From Oidiodendron maius Zn (Eukaryota; Ascomycota; Leotiomycetes; Myxotrichaceae), in assembly GCA_000827325.1 (NCBI GenBank), contig KN832897.1, positions 62,001 through 126,000 on the forward strand: a stretch of 64,000 nt of DNA. Direction: 5' to 3'. The notes under the pieces are model-generated. The model worked only from the letters and a program-made list of their open reading frames with translations. It did not search any database and was not told where the DNA came from. This document shows, in pieces, positions 12,401 to 24,129 of this stretch. Position 1 is the first letter of the stretch, and every line of letters begins with the position of its first letter. The position numbers and the translations under genes are program-made.

Positions 12401-15247
12401 AGTTCTTGATAAGGTAATACTTGATTTCCTCTAGCTCCTCTATAGTTATATAGTATAGTAGTCTAAAACCTAGATTATTAGGCTCTATTAGATCAATCCT
12501 ATAATTATAGGGCTAGTTTAGAGGCAATATATCCAATACTTCTTTTAAAAAGATATTCTAAAACTCCTTATAAGTTACTAATAGTAATAGTTCTTATAGG
12601 ATAGTAGGCTCTATCTAGCTAATTTAATAGAGGTTAGTAGTCTAACTACTACTATTTATAAGGCTTTAGTCCTTCAAGTCTTAGATTAACTAGTCAATCT
12701 TATATAGACTAGTTAAAAAGAGCTTACTATCCTCTTGATATAGATATAAATAAAAACTATTTATTAAAATAGTATTAATATCTATCTAGTAGGGCCTTTT
12801 AGTCTTAGTAGGCTAATAAGGCTTCTTTTAGTAAGGGAGGTTAAGGGTTTACTATTAGTCTAAAAGGTTATTATTTATTTTCTATAGGTAGTCCTAGAGC
12901 TCTAGCTTAAATAAGACTTTAAGTTAAAGCTTCTGCTTTAGCTTTAGTTAAAGGGTTGATTTAATCTAGCTACTAAAGGAAATCAAGGTAATCTCTATAC
13001 TCTTATAGCTTAAGTTACTTCTCTAATCTATAGTAGTAAAGGCCTAATCCTTATAATCTATATCTTCTTAATAGCTAAAAGCCTTTAGGGCTAGAATTAG
13101 ATCCTAGTAGTTCTACTAGATTTCCTTAGCTACTAAGTAGCTAGATAGTAACTTAGCTAGCTAGACTAAGTAGTATTACTAGTAATCTAGTAAGATATCA
13201 AAATAGACTAGCTACTTCTATCTAATTATTATATTATAGCTTTCTAGGTCTAATATTAAGAGGGGTATATTATACTAGTAATATTAGTTAATAGTTAGAT
13301 ATAGCTATATATAATAGGTAACTAGCCTCCTTAGCTAGCTATTATATCTTTTAATCTAGATAGAGCTAGATAGTTAGGTAGTTTTAATATTAAAGGACTT
13401 AGCTAGATTAATTATAAAGAGTATATTAACAAATATAAATCTATTTATTCTAGAGTTAATAAGGGTATATAAAGCAATACTAGTTCTATTAGTTAATAGT
13501 ATATAAGCTATAATAAGATACTATCCTCCTATAAGACTTCTTAAGTTAATTCCCTATAAATTTACCTTTAGGGAGTCTAGACTAGAGTCTTTATCTAGGC
13601 CTCCTCTTTTCCTGGGTCTATATTAGTAACTCTATCCTTATAAATAGCAGTCTTATAGACTTCTAGGTCTCTAGTTTTATTAGTCTTAATATCCTTAATA
13701 TTAGCTGCTTAGTCTAGTAGCTTATAGTCTATATATAGGTAGCTAATCTCTCTATAATTAAAGTATCTAGTCTACTAGTATAGCTAGATAGATAATATAA
13801 CTAGTTAGGGGTTAGTTAGCTTAAGCTAAGATAGCTAGCCTAGAGCTAGTAGTAGTATACTATCTACTTAATTAAGTAGCTTTAGAAGTAGAGGATATCT
13901 AGTAGCTAGATAGGTAGGAGGTAGCTATATAGTAGCTTTAGTCTCTTAGTCCTTTATAATCTAGCTATTAAAGTATTATAAGTTAGTATTAATATAGTCT
14001 AGATAGTTATAGAGCTTCTAGAAGTTGCTATCTAGGTTATATTTAGTAGCCAGGATATATAACTAAAGAGAAGCTATAACCTTCTTATATAAGTTATTAA
14101 AACAGTCTATCTCTAGAATCTAGCCTCTATTAGCTAGCTGGAGGAATTATATCTTAAAGTCCTAGAAAACCTCCTTATTCTTTATTTTTAGTTCTCTATA
14201 TTTAGTATAGGAGTCTTCCTTATAGTATTAGTTATAATAGATATTATTAAGGGCTATTAGTATCTTAATATAGTTAAGGTAAGGGTTATTATTCTTGATA
14301 TTACTGGTATATTAAGGGTATAAGTACTACTAAGCCTCTCTCTTTATATAATTAAAGATAAAGGATTAGATTTCCTAATTACTATTAAATTAAGAGCTAT
14401 TAATTTAAATTTTGTCTATAACTTGCTTCTTCTAGACTTGATACTTAATAGTTCTATCTTTCTTTCTAGAGAACTAAAGAGAGTCCTTATACTTTAGTTT
14501 ATATTAAACTATATACTAGGATTTAGATCTAGTTATTGGTTCTAGAGAAGCTTAGAGAGGAGTTGGGTTTTAGAGTAACTAGATAACTATAGCCTCTAGC
14601 TTTTTAATTTGTTTTTAGATAGTCTTAGCCTCTATTTAACTCTTGATTTAGGTATACTAGAGAGCTAAGAGGTTAGTATACTAGTCTAGGCTCTTAAAGG
14701 GTTCTTGATTAAAGGGGTTGCTTTTAAAAGAGACTAGATATTAAATAGATCTTTAGGGTTTAGATAGTCTATAGGAGGTATCCCTTGCTTTACCTTTATC
14801 TTTGGTTAAAGGGGCTATATTAGTAGTCTTGAATTCAAAAGTTAAGCCTAGAGTATTAAATTAGTTATATAGTTATATTATAGGTATATTCTGATTTCTA
14901 TTACTATAGACTATTAGAGGCAGTATTCTTGCTAGGATATATTTTGCTAGTTATATAGATATATATTTGAAGGTTAAAGAGTATAAAAGGTTTAATAGAT
15001 TAGTAAAGGTAGTAAGTATAAATAGACTTGATAAATACTAGTTCTGATTAAATACTAGTTTCTAAAGCTTCTTTAGCTACCTTTGTTTTGATAGCTTGTT
15101 TTATAACTATATAGTTAGAGCTAGTGATATTAAAGGTATAGAATAGCTATAGATTGACTGAATCTAGTAGCTTTTAGCAAGTAGTAGTAGTATTTAACCT
15201 TGACTAACTATAAGGGTAAAGAAGAAGAAGAGTAAGTTTAATTATAA

Positions 15248-15542
15248 TATAATAGTCTAGCTACTATAAGCTTTATAAAGGGAGGCAGTAGCCAGTTAAG
15301 GTGCTGTATTAATAAAGACAATTAAACTAAGGAGAGAAAAGCTCTCTGAACAAACGTTTAACTGTATAAATACTACTTGGCCTGGATTAAGCCTAGTGCC
15401 AAGAGGATGTAGCGAATCGCTAGCGGCCGCTCCAGCCTGCTAGTCCTAATCCGTTATGAATCCTCCTCAACCACCACGTCTGGATCCTGGCCGCTGCCAG
15501 CCTGGCAGAACCACCCCGTCCTAGCCTAGCTGGGCTATCACA
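15248..15542 (-). repeat. 5' LTR of retrotransposon A
   Basis: 295 bp. Its right two thirds keep high G+C (GCGGCCGC at about 15422, GGATCCTGGCCGC at about 15482), in contrast to the strongly mutated partner LTR at 9160-9454. Confidence 0.85.
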
Positions 15543-16015
15543 GTCCTAACCCTAAGCCGGCCGCTCAACCTGTCCCTGAACCTGATACTTGTCCAATTTA
15601 GCCAGACCAACCTGAGCTTATTCATAAACGATATATAGCTGAGAAAGTAGCCTGGCTTAAAGCTTATCCGGACATTTAGCCAGCTTAGTATTGTAAAGCA
15701 CAAGGGCTAGAACACTATCCAAAGAGATGGTTAAATAAGAATCACAAGTATCTAGGGATTCAGAGACTAGACCTGGAGACAGAGACTCTTTTAGACTATA
15801 GAGAGCACTCTCCTAACTGGACTAATAAGGAGGTTGAGGCTTGGCTAGATTAGGATATATAAGAGACTATTAAGGTTGAAATATAGGTATAGGCTAAGTT
15901 TGATATATATAGTAGGCTTAGTATAGAGTGTAGTATTCAAGGTCTTAATATACAGATTAAGAAGGATATTAGGGCTAGATGTAAAAGATACCAGTATACT
16001 TAGTTAGTAGGTAGG

Positions 16016-16310
16016 TATAATAGCCTAGCTAGGCTAGGATAGGGTAGTTCTGCTAGGCTGGTAGCGGCCAGGATCTGGATATAGTAGTTAAGGAGGATTC
16101 ATAACGGATTAGGACTAGTAGGCTAGAGCGGCCGTTAGTGATTCACTATATCCTCTTAGTACTAGGCTTAATCCAGGCCAAGTAGTATTTATATAGTTAA
16201 ACGTTTGTCTAGAGAGCTTTTCTCTCTTTAGTTTAATTATCTTTATTAATATAGTACTTTAACTGGCTACTGCTTCTCTTTATAAAGCTTATAGTAGCTA
16301 GGCTATTATA
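16016..16310 (+). repeat. 5' LTR of retrotransposon B
   Basis: 295 bp, moderately to heavily RIP-mutated. It starts TATAATAGCCTAGC where the 3' LTR has TGTGACGGCCCAGC, every difference being a transition. Confidence 0.88.
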
Positions 16311-19300
16311 TTACAATTAAACTTACTCTTCTTCTTCTTTACCTTTATAGTTAGTTAAGGTTAAATACTATTGCTGCTTGTTAAGAGCTACTAGATTTAG
16401 TTGATCTATAGCTATTCTATACCTTTAATATCACTAGCTCTAACTGTATAGTTATAAAACAAGCTATTAAAGCAAAGGTAGCTAGAGAAGCCTTAGAAGC
16501 TAGAATTTGATTAGAACTAGTATTTATTAAGCCTGTTTATACTTACTACCTTTACTAATCTATTAAACCTCTTATACTCTTTAACCTTTAAATATATATC
16601 TATATAACTAGTAAATATATCCTAACAAGAATACTATCTCTAATAATCTATAGTAATAGAAATCAGGATATACCTATAATATAACTATATAACTGATTCA
16701 ATACTCTAGGCTTAACCTTTAAATTCAAGACTACTAATATAGCCCCTCTAGCCAAGAATAAAGGTAAAGCAAGGGATGCCTCTTATAGACCTTCTAAACT
16801 ATAAGGATCTATTTAGTATCCAGCCCCTTTTAAAAGCGACTCCTTTAATCAGGAACTCTTTAAGAGCCTAGACTAGTATACTAATCTTTTAGCTCTCTAG
16901 TATACTTAAGTCAAGAGTCAAATAAAGGCTAAGACTATCTAGAAACAGATTAAAAAGCTAGAGGCTATAGTTATCTAGTTACTCTAAAACCTAACTCCTC
17001 CTTAAGCTTCCCTGGAACTAATAACCAGATCTGAATCCTAGTATATAGTTTAATATAAACTAAAGTATAAGGACCTTCCTTGATTCTCTAGAAAGAAGGA
17101 TAGAACTATTAAGTATTAAGCCTAGAAGGAGTAAGTTATAGATAAACTCTAAATTAATAGCTCTTAATTTAATAGCAATTAGGAGATCTAGTCTTTTATC
17201 TTTGACTATATAAAGGGAGAGGTTTAGTAGTACTTATACCTTTAATATACTAGTAATATAGAGAACAACAATCTTTACCTTAACTATATTAAAATACTAA
17301 TAGCCTTTAATAATATCTATTATAACTAATACTATAAGGAAAACTCCTATACTAAATATAGGGAACTAAAAATAAAGGATAAGGAGTTTTTCTAGGACTT
17401 TAAGATATAATTCCTCTAGCTAGCTAATAGAGGCTAGATCCTAGAGGTAGACTGTTTTAATAACTTATATAAGAAGGTTATAGCTTCTCTTTAGTTATAT
17501 ATCCTAGCTACCAAGTATAACCTAGATAGCGACTTCTAGAAGCTCTGTAATTATCTAGGCTATATTGATACTAACCTATAATGCTTTAATAGCTGGATTA
17601 TAAAGGACCAAGAGGCTAAAGCTACTATATAGCTATCTCCTACCTGTCTGGCTATTAGGTATCCTTAACTCCTAAAGCTACTTAGTCAAATAAGTAGTAT
17701 ACTACTACTAGCCCTAGACTGGCTACCTTAGCCTAAACTAATTAACCCCTAGCTAGTTATATTACTATTCTAGCTATACTAGCAGACCAGGTACTTTAAT
17801 TATAGGGGGATTAGCCACCTATATATAGACTATAAGCTACTAGACCAAGCAGCTAATATTAAGGATATTAAGAATAATAAAGCTAGAGACCTAGGAGTCT
17901 ATAAGAACACTATTTATAGGGATAGAGTTACTAATATAGACCCAGGAAAAGAGGAGGCCTAGACTAAGACTCTAGTCTAGGCTCTCTAGAGGTTAATTTA
18001 TAGGGAATTAATTTAAGAAGTCTTATAGAAGGATAGTACCTTACTATAGTCTATATACTATCAACTAATAGAACTAGTATTGCCTTATATACTCTTATTA
18101 ACTCTAGAGCAAATAGATTTATATTTGTTAATATACTCTTTATAATCGATCTAGCTAGATCCTTTAATATTAAAACTGCCTGACTACTTAGCTCTATCTA
18201 GGTTAAAGGATATAATAGCTAGCTAAGGAGGCTAGTTACCTATTATATATAGCTATACCTGACTGTTAACTAGTATCGCTAGTATAATATACCCCTTTTA
18301 ATATTAGATCTAGAAAGCTATAATATAATAATTGGATAGAAGTAGCTAGCCTATTTTGATATCTTACTAGATTGCTAGTAATACTGTTTAGTCTAGCTAG
18401 CTAAGTTACTATCCAGCTATTTAGTAGCTAAGGAAATCCAGTAGAACTACTAGAATCTAATCCTAGCTCTAAGGGCTTTTAGCTATTAAGAGGATATAGA
18501 TTGCAGGGACTAGGCCTTTGCTGCTATAGATCAGGGAAGCAACTTAGGCTATAAGAGTATAGAGATTGCCTTGATTTCCTCTAGCAGCTAGATTAAATTA
18601 ATCCCTTGATTAAAGCTAAAGTAGAAGCTTTAACCTAAAGTCTCCTTTAAGCTAGAGCTCTAGGACTACCTATAGAAGATAAATAATAATCTTTTGGACT
18701 AATAGTGAACCCCTAATCTCTCTTACTAAAAGAAGCCCTACTAGCCTACTAAGGCTAAGAGGCTCTACTAGATAGATATTAATACTATCTTAGTAAACAG
18801 TTTTTGTCTATATCTATACTAAAAGGATAGTAAGCTCTTTTTAACTAGTCTATATAAGATTGACTAGTTGATCCAAGATTAAAAGGACTAAAGCCTTATA
18901 GATAGTAGTAGCTAGACTACTAACCTCTATTAAATTAGCTAGTCAGAGTCTACTATACTATAAGAACTACTACTACTAGTAGCTTATAAGGAGTTCTAGG
19001 ATGTTTTTTCTAAAGAAGCATTAGATATATTATCTCCTAACTAGCCTTATAATTATAGGATTAACCTAATAAAGCCTAATAACCTAGGTTTTAGACTACT
19101 ATACTATATAACTATAGAGGAGCTAGAGGAGATTAAGTACTACTTTATCAAGAACCTTTATAAGGGTTTTATAGAGCCTAGTTAGGCCCCCTTTACTATA
19201 CTAATCCTCTTTATCTATAAGGCTAATAGATATCTATATCTCTATATCGATTTCCAGAACTTGAACCAGATAACCTATAAGGATTAGTATCCCCTCCTGT

Positions 19301-21687
19301 TAATTGATAAGTTACTAAGCTAGATTAGCTATACTAGGCTTTATACTAAGTTGGATATCTATTAGGCTTTTAATTGGATCTAGATAGACCCTAAGTCTAA
19401 AGAGCTGACTATCTTCCGGACTTATTATAGCTTATATAAGTATAAGGTCCTCCCTTTTAGCCTTACTAATAGACTAGCAATATATTAGCAGTATATAAAT
19501 GATATCCTGTTTAATTACCTGAATAATTTCTATACTGTTTATCTAGATAATATCTTTATTTACTTTAAGAACAAGTTAGAATATAAAGAGTATATTAAGA
19601 AGGTCTTATAGTAGCTAAAGGATATAGGCTTATAGGCTAATCTAAAGAAATATAAATTCAGGGTTAAGTATACTAAATACCTAGACTTTATTATTACTAT
19701 AGATAGTATTAAGATCAATCCAGAAAAGGTCTCTATAGTGGTTAACTAGACTGCTTCTATTACTATAAAGGGAATCTAGTTGTTCCTAGGCTTCTATAAC
19801 TTTTATAGGTGCTTTATCTAGGATTATAGAAGGATTACTAAGTCCCTGATCTAACTTATAAAGACTAATATTCTATTTATATTCAACAAGTAGTACTAGG
19901 AGGCTTTTGAGAAGCTAAAGCTATAGCTTATAGCTGTACTAGTACTATACTATTATAGCCCTAAATACAAGTTAATGATTAAAACAGATATATTAGACAA
20001 GGTGATTGCTAGTGTTCTATTATAACTCTACTCTAATAAGGAATAGTATCTAGTTACCTACTTCTTAAAGACTATAGTGTCTACTAAGTATAACTATAAG
20101 ATATATAATAAGGAAATACTAGCTATAGTCAGATTATTAGCCAAGTGGTGTCTAGAGCTTTAAGGGACTATAAAACAGGTCAAAATCTATACTAACTATA
20201 AGGCTCTAGAGTACTTTATATTGATAAAGTAGCTAACTAGCTATCAGGCTTGCTAGGCTGAAGCGCTAGCCAAATACCACTTTGTTGTATCTTATAGGCC
20301 TGGTAAATAGAACCAGAAAGCAGATGCATTTACCTGGAGGGATACTGAGGTTGCTGCTCAAGATAGGATTAAGACCTAATATTGAACCTATATCTTTTTA
20401 TCCTAGGACCAGGTGGATCCTAGAGTTCTTCAGGATTTAGGTATTAAGATGTCAGTAATTGATCTATTACCTATTAAAGAAGAAGACCCTTTTAATAAGT
20501 CTAATAACCTGGTTGACTGGATACTTTAGGCTAATAAGGATATAGAGTCCCTAGGAGCCCTCTATATATAAGCTGAGTCAGCTACTTTAAGCGAATATAC
20601 TATCAAGGATAGACTATTGCTATATATAGATCGATTAGTTATCCCTGCTACTCTAGATAACCTCTATATAGAGCTGATCTGAGAAGCTTATAATCAGATA
20701 TTAACTACCTATCTAGGTAGGGACAAGACTTACTAGCTCTTATAGCTGCACTATTACTAGCCAGGTATATAGTTGGATATTAAGTAGTATATATAAAACT
20801 GCTATACCTGTTATAGATCCTATATAGCTAGGGATAAGACCTCTAGCTTACTATACCCTTTACTAATACTAGACAAGCCCTAGAGGGATATATTAGTAGA
20901 CTTCAAGAGTTTTCTACTAGATAAGAAGGGGTTTGATACTATACTAGTTATAGTTGACTGGCTTACTAAGCAGGTAATATCTATCCCTTACTTCAAGACT
21001 ATAAACACTAAAGATTTAGTCTGGTTGTTTACCTAATATATCTACTGATACTATAGAGCCCCTAACTTGATAGTCTTAGACTAAGGTCTCTAGTTTATAT
21101 CAGAGTTTTGGGCTGCCTTTTGCTATATATTAGGGATCAAGTATAAGCTATTGACTGCTAATCACCTGTAGATAGATAGCTAAACTAAGATTGTTAACTA
21201 ATATAATGATTTATATCTATACCCTTTTGTAAGCTACTACTAGGATAACTAGTTAGACTACCTGCTAATAATTGACTACACTTAATTGACCCTACTCTAT
21301 AGTAGTCTTAGTAGCTTATCTCTATATAAGGTCTAGAACAGCTATCTACCCTGAATCTCCTTTAACTAGACTTTGCTATAGCTAGTACTAGCTAATGCTA
21401 TACTGTAGCTTAGCCGGGAATATACCAAGAATATTGCTACCTGTATAGAAGAGGCCCTTAATAAGGGTAAAGAAGCTATTAAGAAGGCTTAGTACAAGAA
21501 AGAGCGTGATATCAATCTATACTGATAGGTCTCTAACTTTAATATAGGGGACAAGGTCTAGATTACCTGAAAAGGCTGGTGTATACTATAACCTAGCAAG
21601 AAGCTAGACAACCAGAATAAGAGCCCTTTCAAGATCTTAAGGAAGGTAGGCCACTCTTACTAACTGAAGCTGCTGGACTCTATTAAG

Positions 21688-21954
21688 GTGTATAATGTTT
21701 TCTATACAGACTGGCTATATAAGGTAGCAGATAATCCTTTACCAGGGCAATACAACCCGGAGCCAGGGCCTATATATATCACGGATAATGCTGAGTATAA
21801 AGTGGATAAGATACTAGCTGCTAAGCTCTTGCAGGGCAAGCTGCTATACCAGGCTACCTGGGTCGGCTATAATGAAGACCTCAACTTCTACCCGGCCTCA
21901 GATTTCAAATACTCCCTATATAAACTATATGATTTCTATACCAAATATCTGTAG
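21688..21954 (+). pseudogene. Surviving chromodomain end of the element B polyprotein
   Basis: An 88-codon open stretch at the 3' end of the integrase region. The sequence around VFYTDWLYKVADNPLPGQ and the later DKILAAKLLQG...YQATWVGY matches the linker and chromodomain that end chromovirus integrases, where the chromodomain steers integration to marked chromatin. It stayed open because RIP is weak near the right end of the element. The listed start is only where the open stretch begins. It is a fragment, not a gene of its own. Confidence 0.75.
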
Positions 21955-22101
21955 CAGCCAGGACCGCCATATAGACTGGTCGATTGGATCAAGGCTTAGG
22001 AGCAGGGACGTAATAGCTACAAGGATCTGACGGACAATAGGCCTGATACACCTACTCGACTACCACAGTTGAGGGTACCTGCTACTTGAAGGGGGGGGTA
22101 G

Positions 22102-22396
22102 TGTGACGGCCCAGCCAGGCTAGGACGGGGTGGTTCTGCCAGGCTGGCAGCGGCCAGGATCCGGACATGGTGGTTGAGGAGGATTCGTGACGGATTAGGA
22201 CTAGCAGGCCGGAGCGGCCGCCAGCGATTCGCTATGTCCCCTCGGCACTAGGCTTAATCCGGGCCGAGCAGTATTTATACAGTTGAGCGTTTGCCTAGAG
22301 AGCTTTTCTCTCCTTAGTTTAATTGTCTTCGTCAATACAGCACCTTAACTGGCCACTGCCTCCCTTCGTGAAGCTTATAGTAGCCAGGCTGTTATA
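22102..22396 (+). repeat. 3' LTR of retrotransposon B
   Basis: 295 bp, nearly free of RIP. It starts TGTGACGGCC and ends GTTATA, where GTCACA would be the original end. Confidence 0.88.
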
Positions 22397-22897
22397 GTAG
22401 GTAGGCAGGCATTATAATCATTTGATTCAGGGCTATTAAGAGCCTATATTCAGGAATAAGATATCAGGTAAAGGGCGTTCATACTAGCTGTAAAGGGACA
22501 CGCTAGTTATACTCGCACCACCCTGGCCAGAAAGGGTAATCTTAGTAATATATGCCCCACATACAGCTATAAAGGGTAATTGATATGCGGTGGTGCGAGT
22601 TTTAGTCAGCCAAGGTGGTGCGAGTGTAACGCCCGCCCAAAGTCTCAACCTTCTGTCACGTGCTATTATGTCAGCCAGAATCATGTATTTAATGCCACCC
22701 TTATTGTCTAGTTTAGCACCTTCAATCGAGTCAACTTCCCTCAAATCTCAGGTTGACACAAAGAGGCAACTGGCATCCGAATACGGCTTGATTTAGTGGT
22801 AATAATATAGATTCAGTCCCAACACCTAGAGCCTGGACAAACCGATATTCAGCGCCGAATATCAGCGATATCACTGAATATTCGAATATATAAGAGG

Positions 22898-24129
22898 CTA
22901 TTTATACGCTCTGTAGTTAGTTATAGCTAAAACCCTTAGAGGATATGAGACTTGGGGCAAGGAACGCCCTATCAGCAAGGGGGTCGAGCAGAGCAATCCT
23001 GTGGGCTGACACAAGCGCGGGTCAAAGATAACCTCAGGAACGGGGAAACATATTTCTAAAAGGCCAGCTTCTAGCGTCGAGTCCGACAATGGAGAGAGGG
23101 CAGGGGTGGGAGCGTTGTGTGGGGTATTTTACATCTCCTTCGTACCAAGGAACTGCTTTGTAAACTCGTATGTAAACTTGATCAGGATATTATACGGCCC
23201 GCTGTTCAGGTCCCGTAATAGGGTCACGATGATGCGGCGGTAGCAGAGGTTGAGGATGGCCTGCGGCCGGTTCCTAGAGAAGCCGGCCAGCTAGAGAAAT
23301 ATGGCGAGTTGGATGCGGTATTGGCCGTGCTTATGCTTCTTGTCGTAGTCAGGTTAGTCTGCACGATTACGGTGAGGTCTGCGACGTATATGACCTCCTT
23401 CTCGCGCTTTTGTCTTGTGAGGCCATGCTTCTTCGATAACTTCCTCAACATCTAATAAAGAGCGAGAGTTAACTAGCCATAATCAGCAATCCGGGAACAA
23501 CATTGAGGGAGGGGGGAGAGGTGACTTACCCGGCGTACCATACGGTCGAAACTCTTCCTGCCATTGCCCCCATTGCCCTCTCGCAGGCCAGCGGAACGTT
23601 CTTGTAGTATGTTCCCAGGCTATCCTCGGACCCGAGTCCATTCACCCTCCCGCCCTTCCCTCGACGTTAGTTCAGTAATCAAATAAAGAAGTCCTTAACT
23701 GCATAGAGGGTGAGATCTCGTAACGCTATGTTAGAGTCCATCTTAGCGTATTGACAGTACCTGCAAGTCAGGCAGATTAGCAACATAGACATGGAGGAAG
23801 GGATAGGCAGAGGAAGAAGATAGGTGCCGACTGGCGAAAATGCTCCTCCGTGCCGTCGATGAGACTAAGGCTGGGGTCCTTGCGGTCTTCATTCTCATCA
23901 TCAGACTCAGGGTCCTCTTCTAGATAAGGTAGTATTCTGGCGGGTGGTCTTCGACCTCTTATGTGATCCATGACACATGCATCTTGTCCTTGCCCTCTAC
24001 ATCTATATCAACATCAGTCAGATTGGCGTCAGAGTCGGGCTCGCTCCCCTTATCGAAGCAACCTTCGCCATTGCCACTTTTTTCGGACGGAGGGGTAAGG
24101 AAACGGTTTCGTTGCTGGCGACGCAGCAT
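22898..24129 (-). pseudogene. Broken DUF3435 tyrosine-recombinase-type gene
   Basis: Minus-strand pieces line up in family order. An N-terminus begins at an ATG at 24129 (MLRRQQRNRFLTPP). It is followed in another frame by PPARILPYLEEDPES and LIDGTEEHFRQ, then KLSKKHGLTRQKREKEVIYV, then HKHGQYRIQLAIFL with a TAG before LAGFSRNRPQAILNLCYRR, and finally CFPVPEVIFDPRL near 23040. At least two frame changes and several stops break it, and the TAG fits a C-to-T change of CAG. DUF3435 proteins are fungal tyrosine recombinases related to crypton and Starship captain enzymes. It lies just right of the transposon block and is certainly not functional. Confidence 0.65.

Larger units (their letters stand above)
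9160..15542 (-). mobile_element. Ty3/Gypsy LTR retrotransposon A, RIP-inactivated
   Basis: This is a 6.38-kb element in minus orientation with two 295-bp LTRs. Target duplications GTCTT (9155-9159) and GTCCT (15543-15547) differ by one transition. A purine tract, seen here as its complement CTACCTCCCCCCTTTAAA at 9455-9472, adjoins the 3' LTR as expected for a polypurine tract. The interior is homologous to element B in reverse complement and full of stops. It inserted into TIR element copy 2. All coding capacity is lost. Confidence 0.85.
16016..22396 (+). mobile_element. Ty3/Gypsy chromovirus retrotransposon B, RIP-inactivated
   Basis: This is a 6.38-kb element with 295-bp LTRs at each end and target duplications GTAGG at 16011-16015 and 22397-22401. 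Relics follow chromovirus order. A gag zinc knuckle at about 17785-17830 has Cys changed to Tyr. A protease-like site at about 18100 reads NSRA where DSGA is expected. Reverse transcriptase at about 19200-19700 has its YxDD box mutated to YLDN at about 19543. RNase H (about 19970-20160) and integrase (about 20700-21180) follow, then a chromodomain (21688-21954). The changes fit G-to-A and C-to-T mutation. A G-rich purine tract lies just before the 3' LTR at 22089-22100. Confidence 0.88.
2852..22638. mobile_element. Composite transposon block: inverted TIR dimer with nested retrotransposons
   Basis: The block is flanked by the direct repeat AAAGTCTC at 2844-2851 and 22639-22646. Its two outer ends are inverted copies: GGCGGGCGTTACA on the left and TGTAACGCCCGCC on the right. 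Inside the ends lie further inverted blocks with CACCACC motifs and the string TATTACTAAGATTACC. Between the ends are two copies of a ~3.5 kb element in opposite orientation, the right copy interrupted by two Gypsy elements. Nearly the whole interior is saturated with TA-rich transitions and stop codons, the signature of RIP. The outermost ~200-250 bp at each end is much less mutated. An 8-bp duplication fits a hAT-like transposon, but no transposase is recognisable. Confidence 0.75.
6376..22638 (-). mobile_element. TIR element copy 2 (native ~3.49 kb), split by two insertions
   Basis: This copy lies tail to tail with copy 1: its mutated terminus ATATTATACTTATA (from GCGTTACACTCGCA) follows directly at 6376 with no target duplication between them. 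It consists of 6376-9159, 15548-16015 and 22402-22638, the gaps being the two Gypsy insertions. The right terminus at 22402-22638 is almost unmutated and carries ACTCGCACCACC-type subterminal repeats. In 15690-16010 one frame on the plus strand reads long stretches with few stops (for example SPNWTNKEVEAWLD), so this may be the least damaged coding part. I do not recognise it. Confidence 0.65.
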
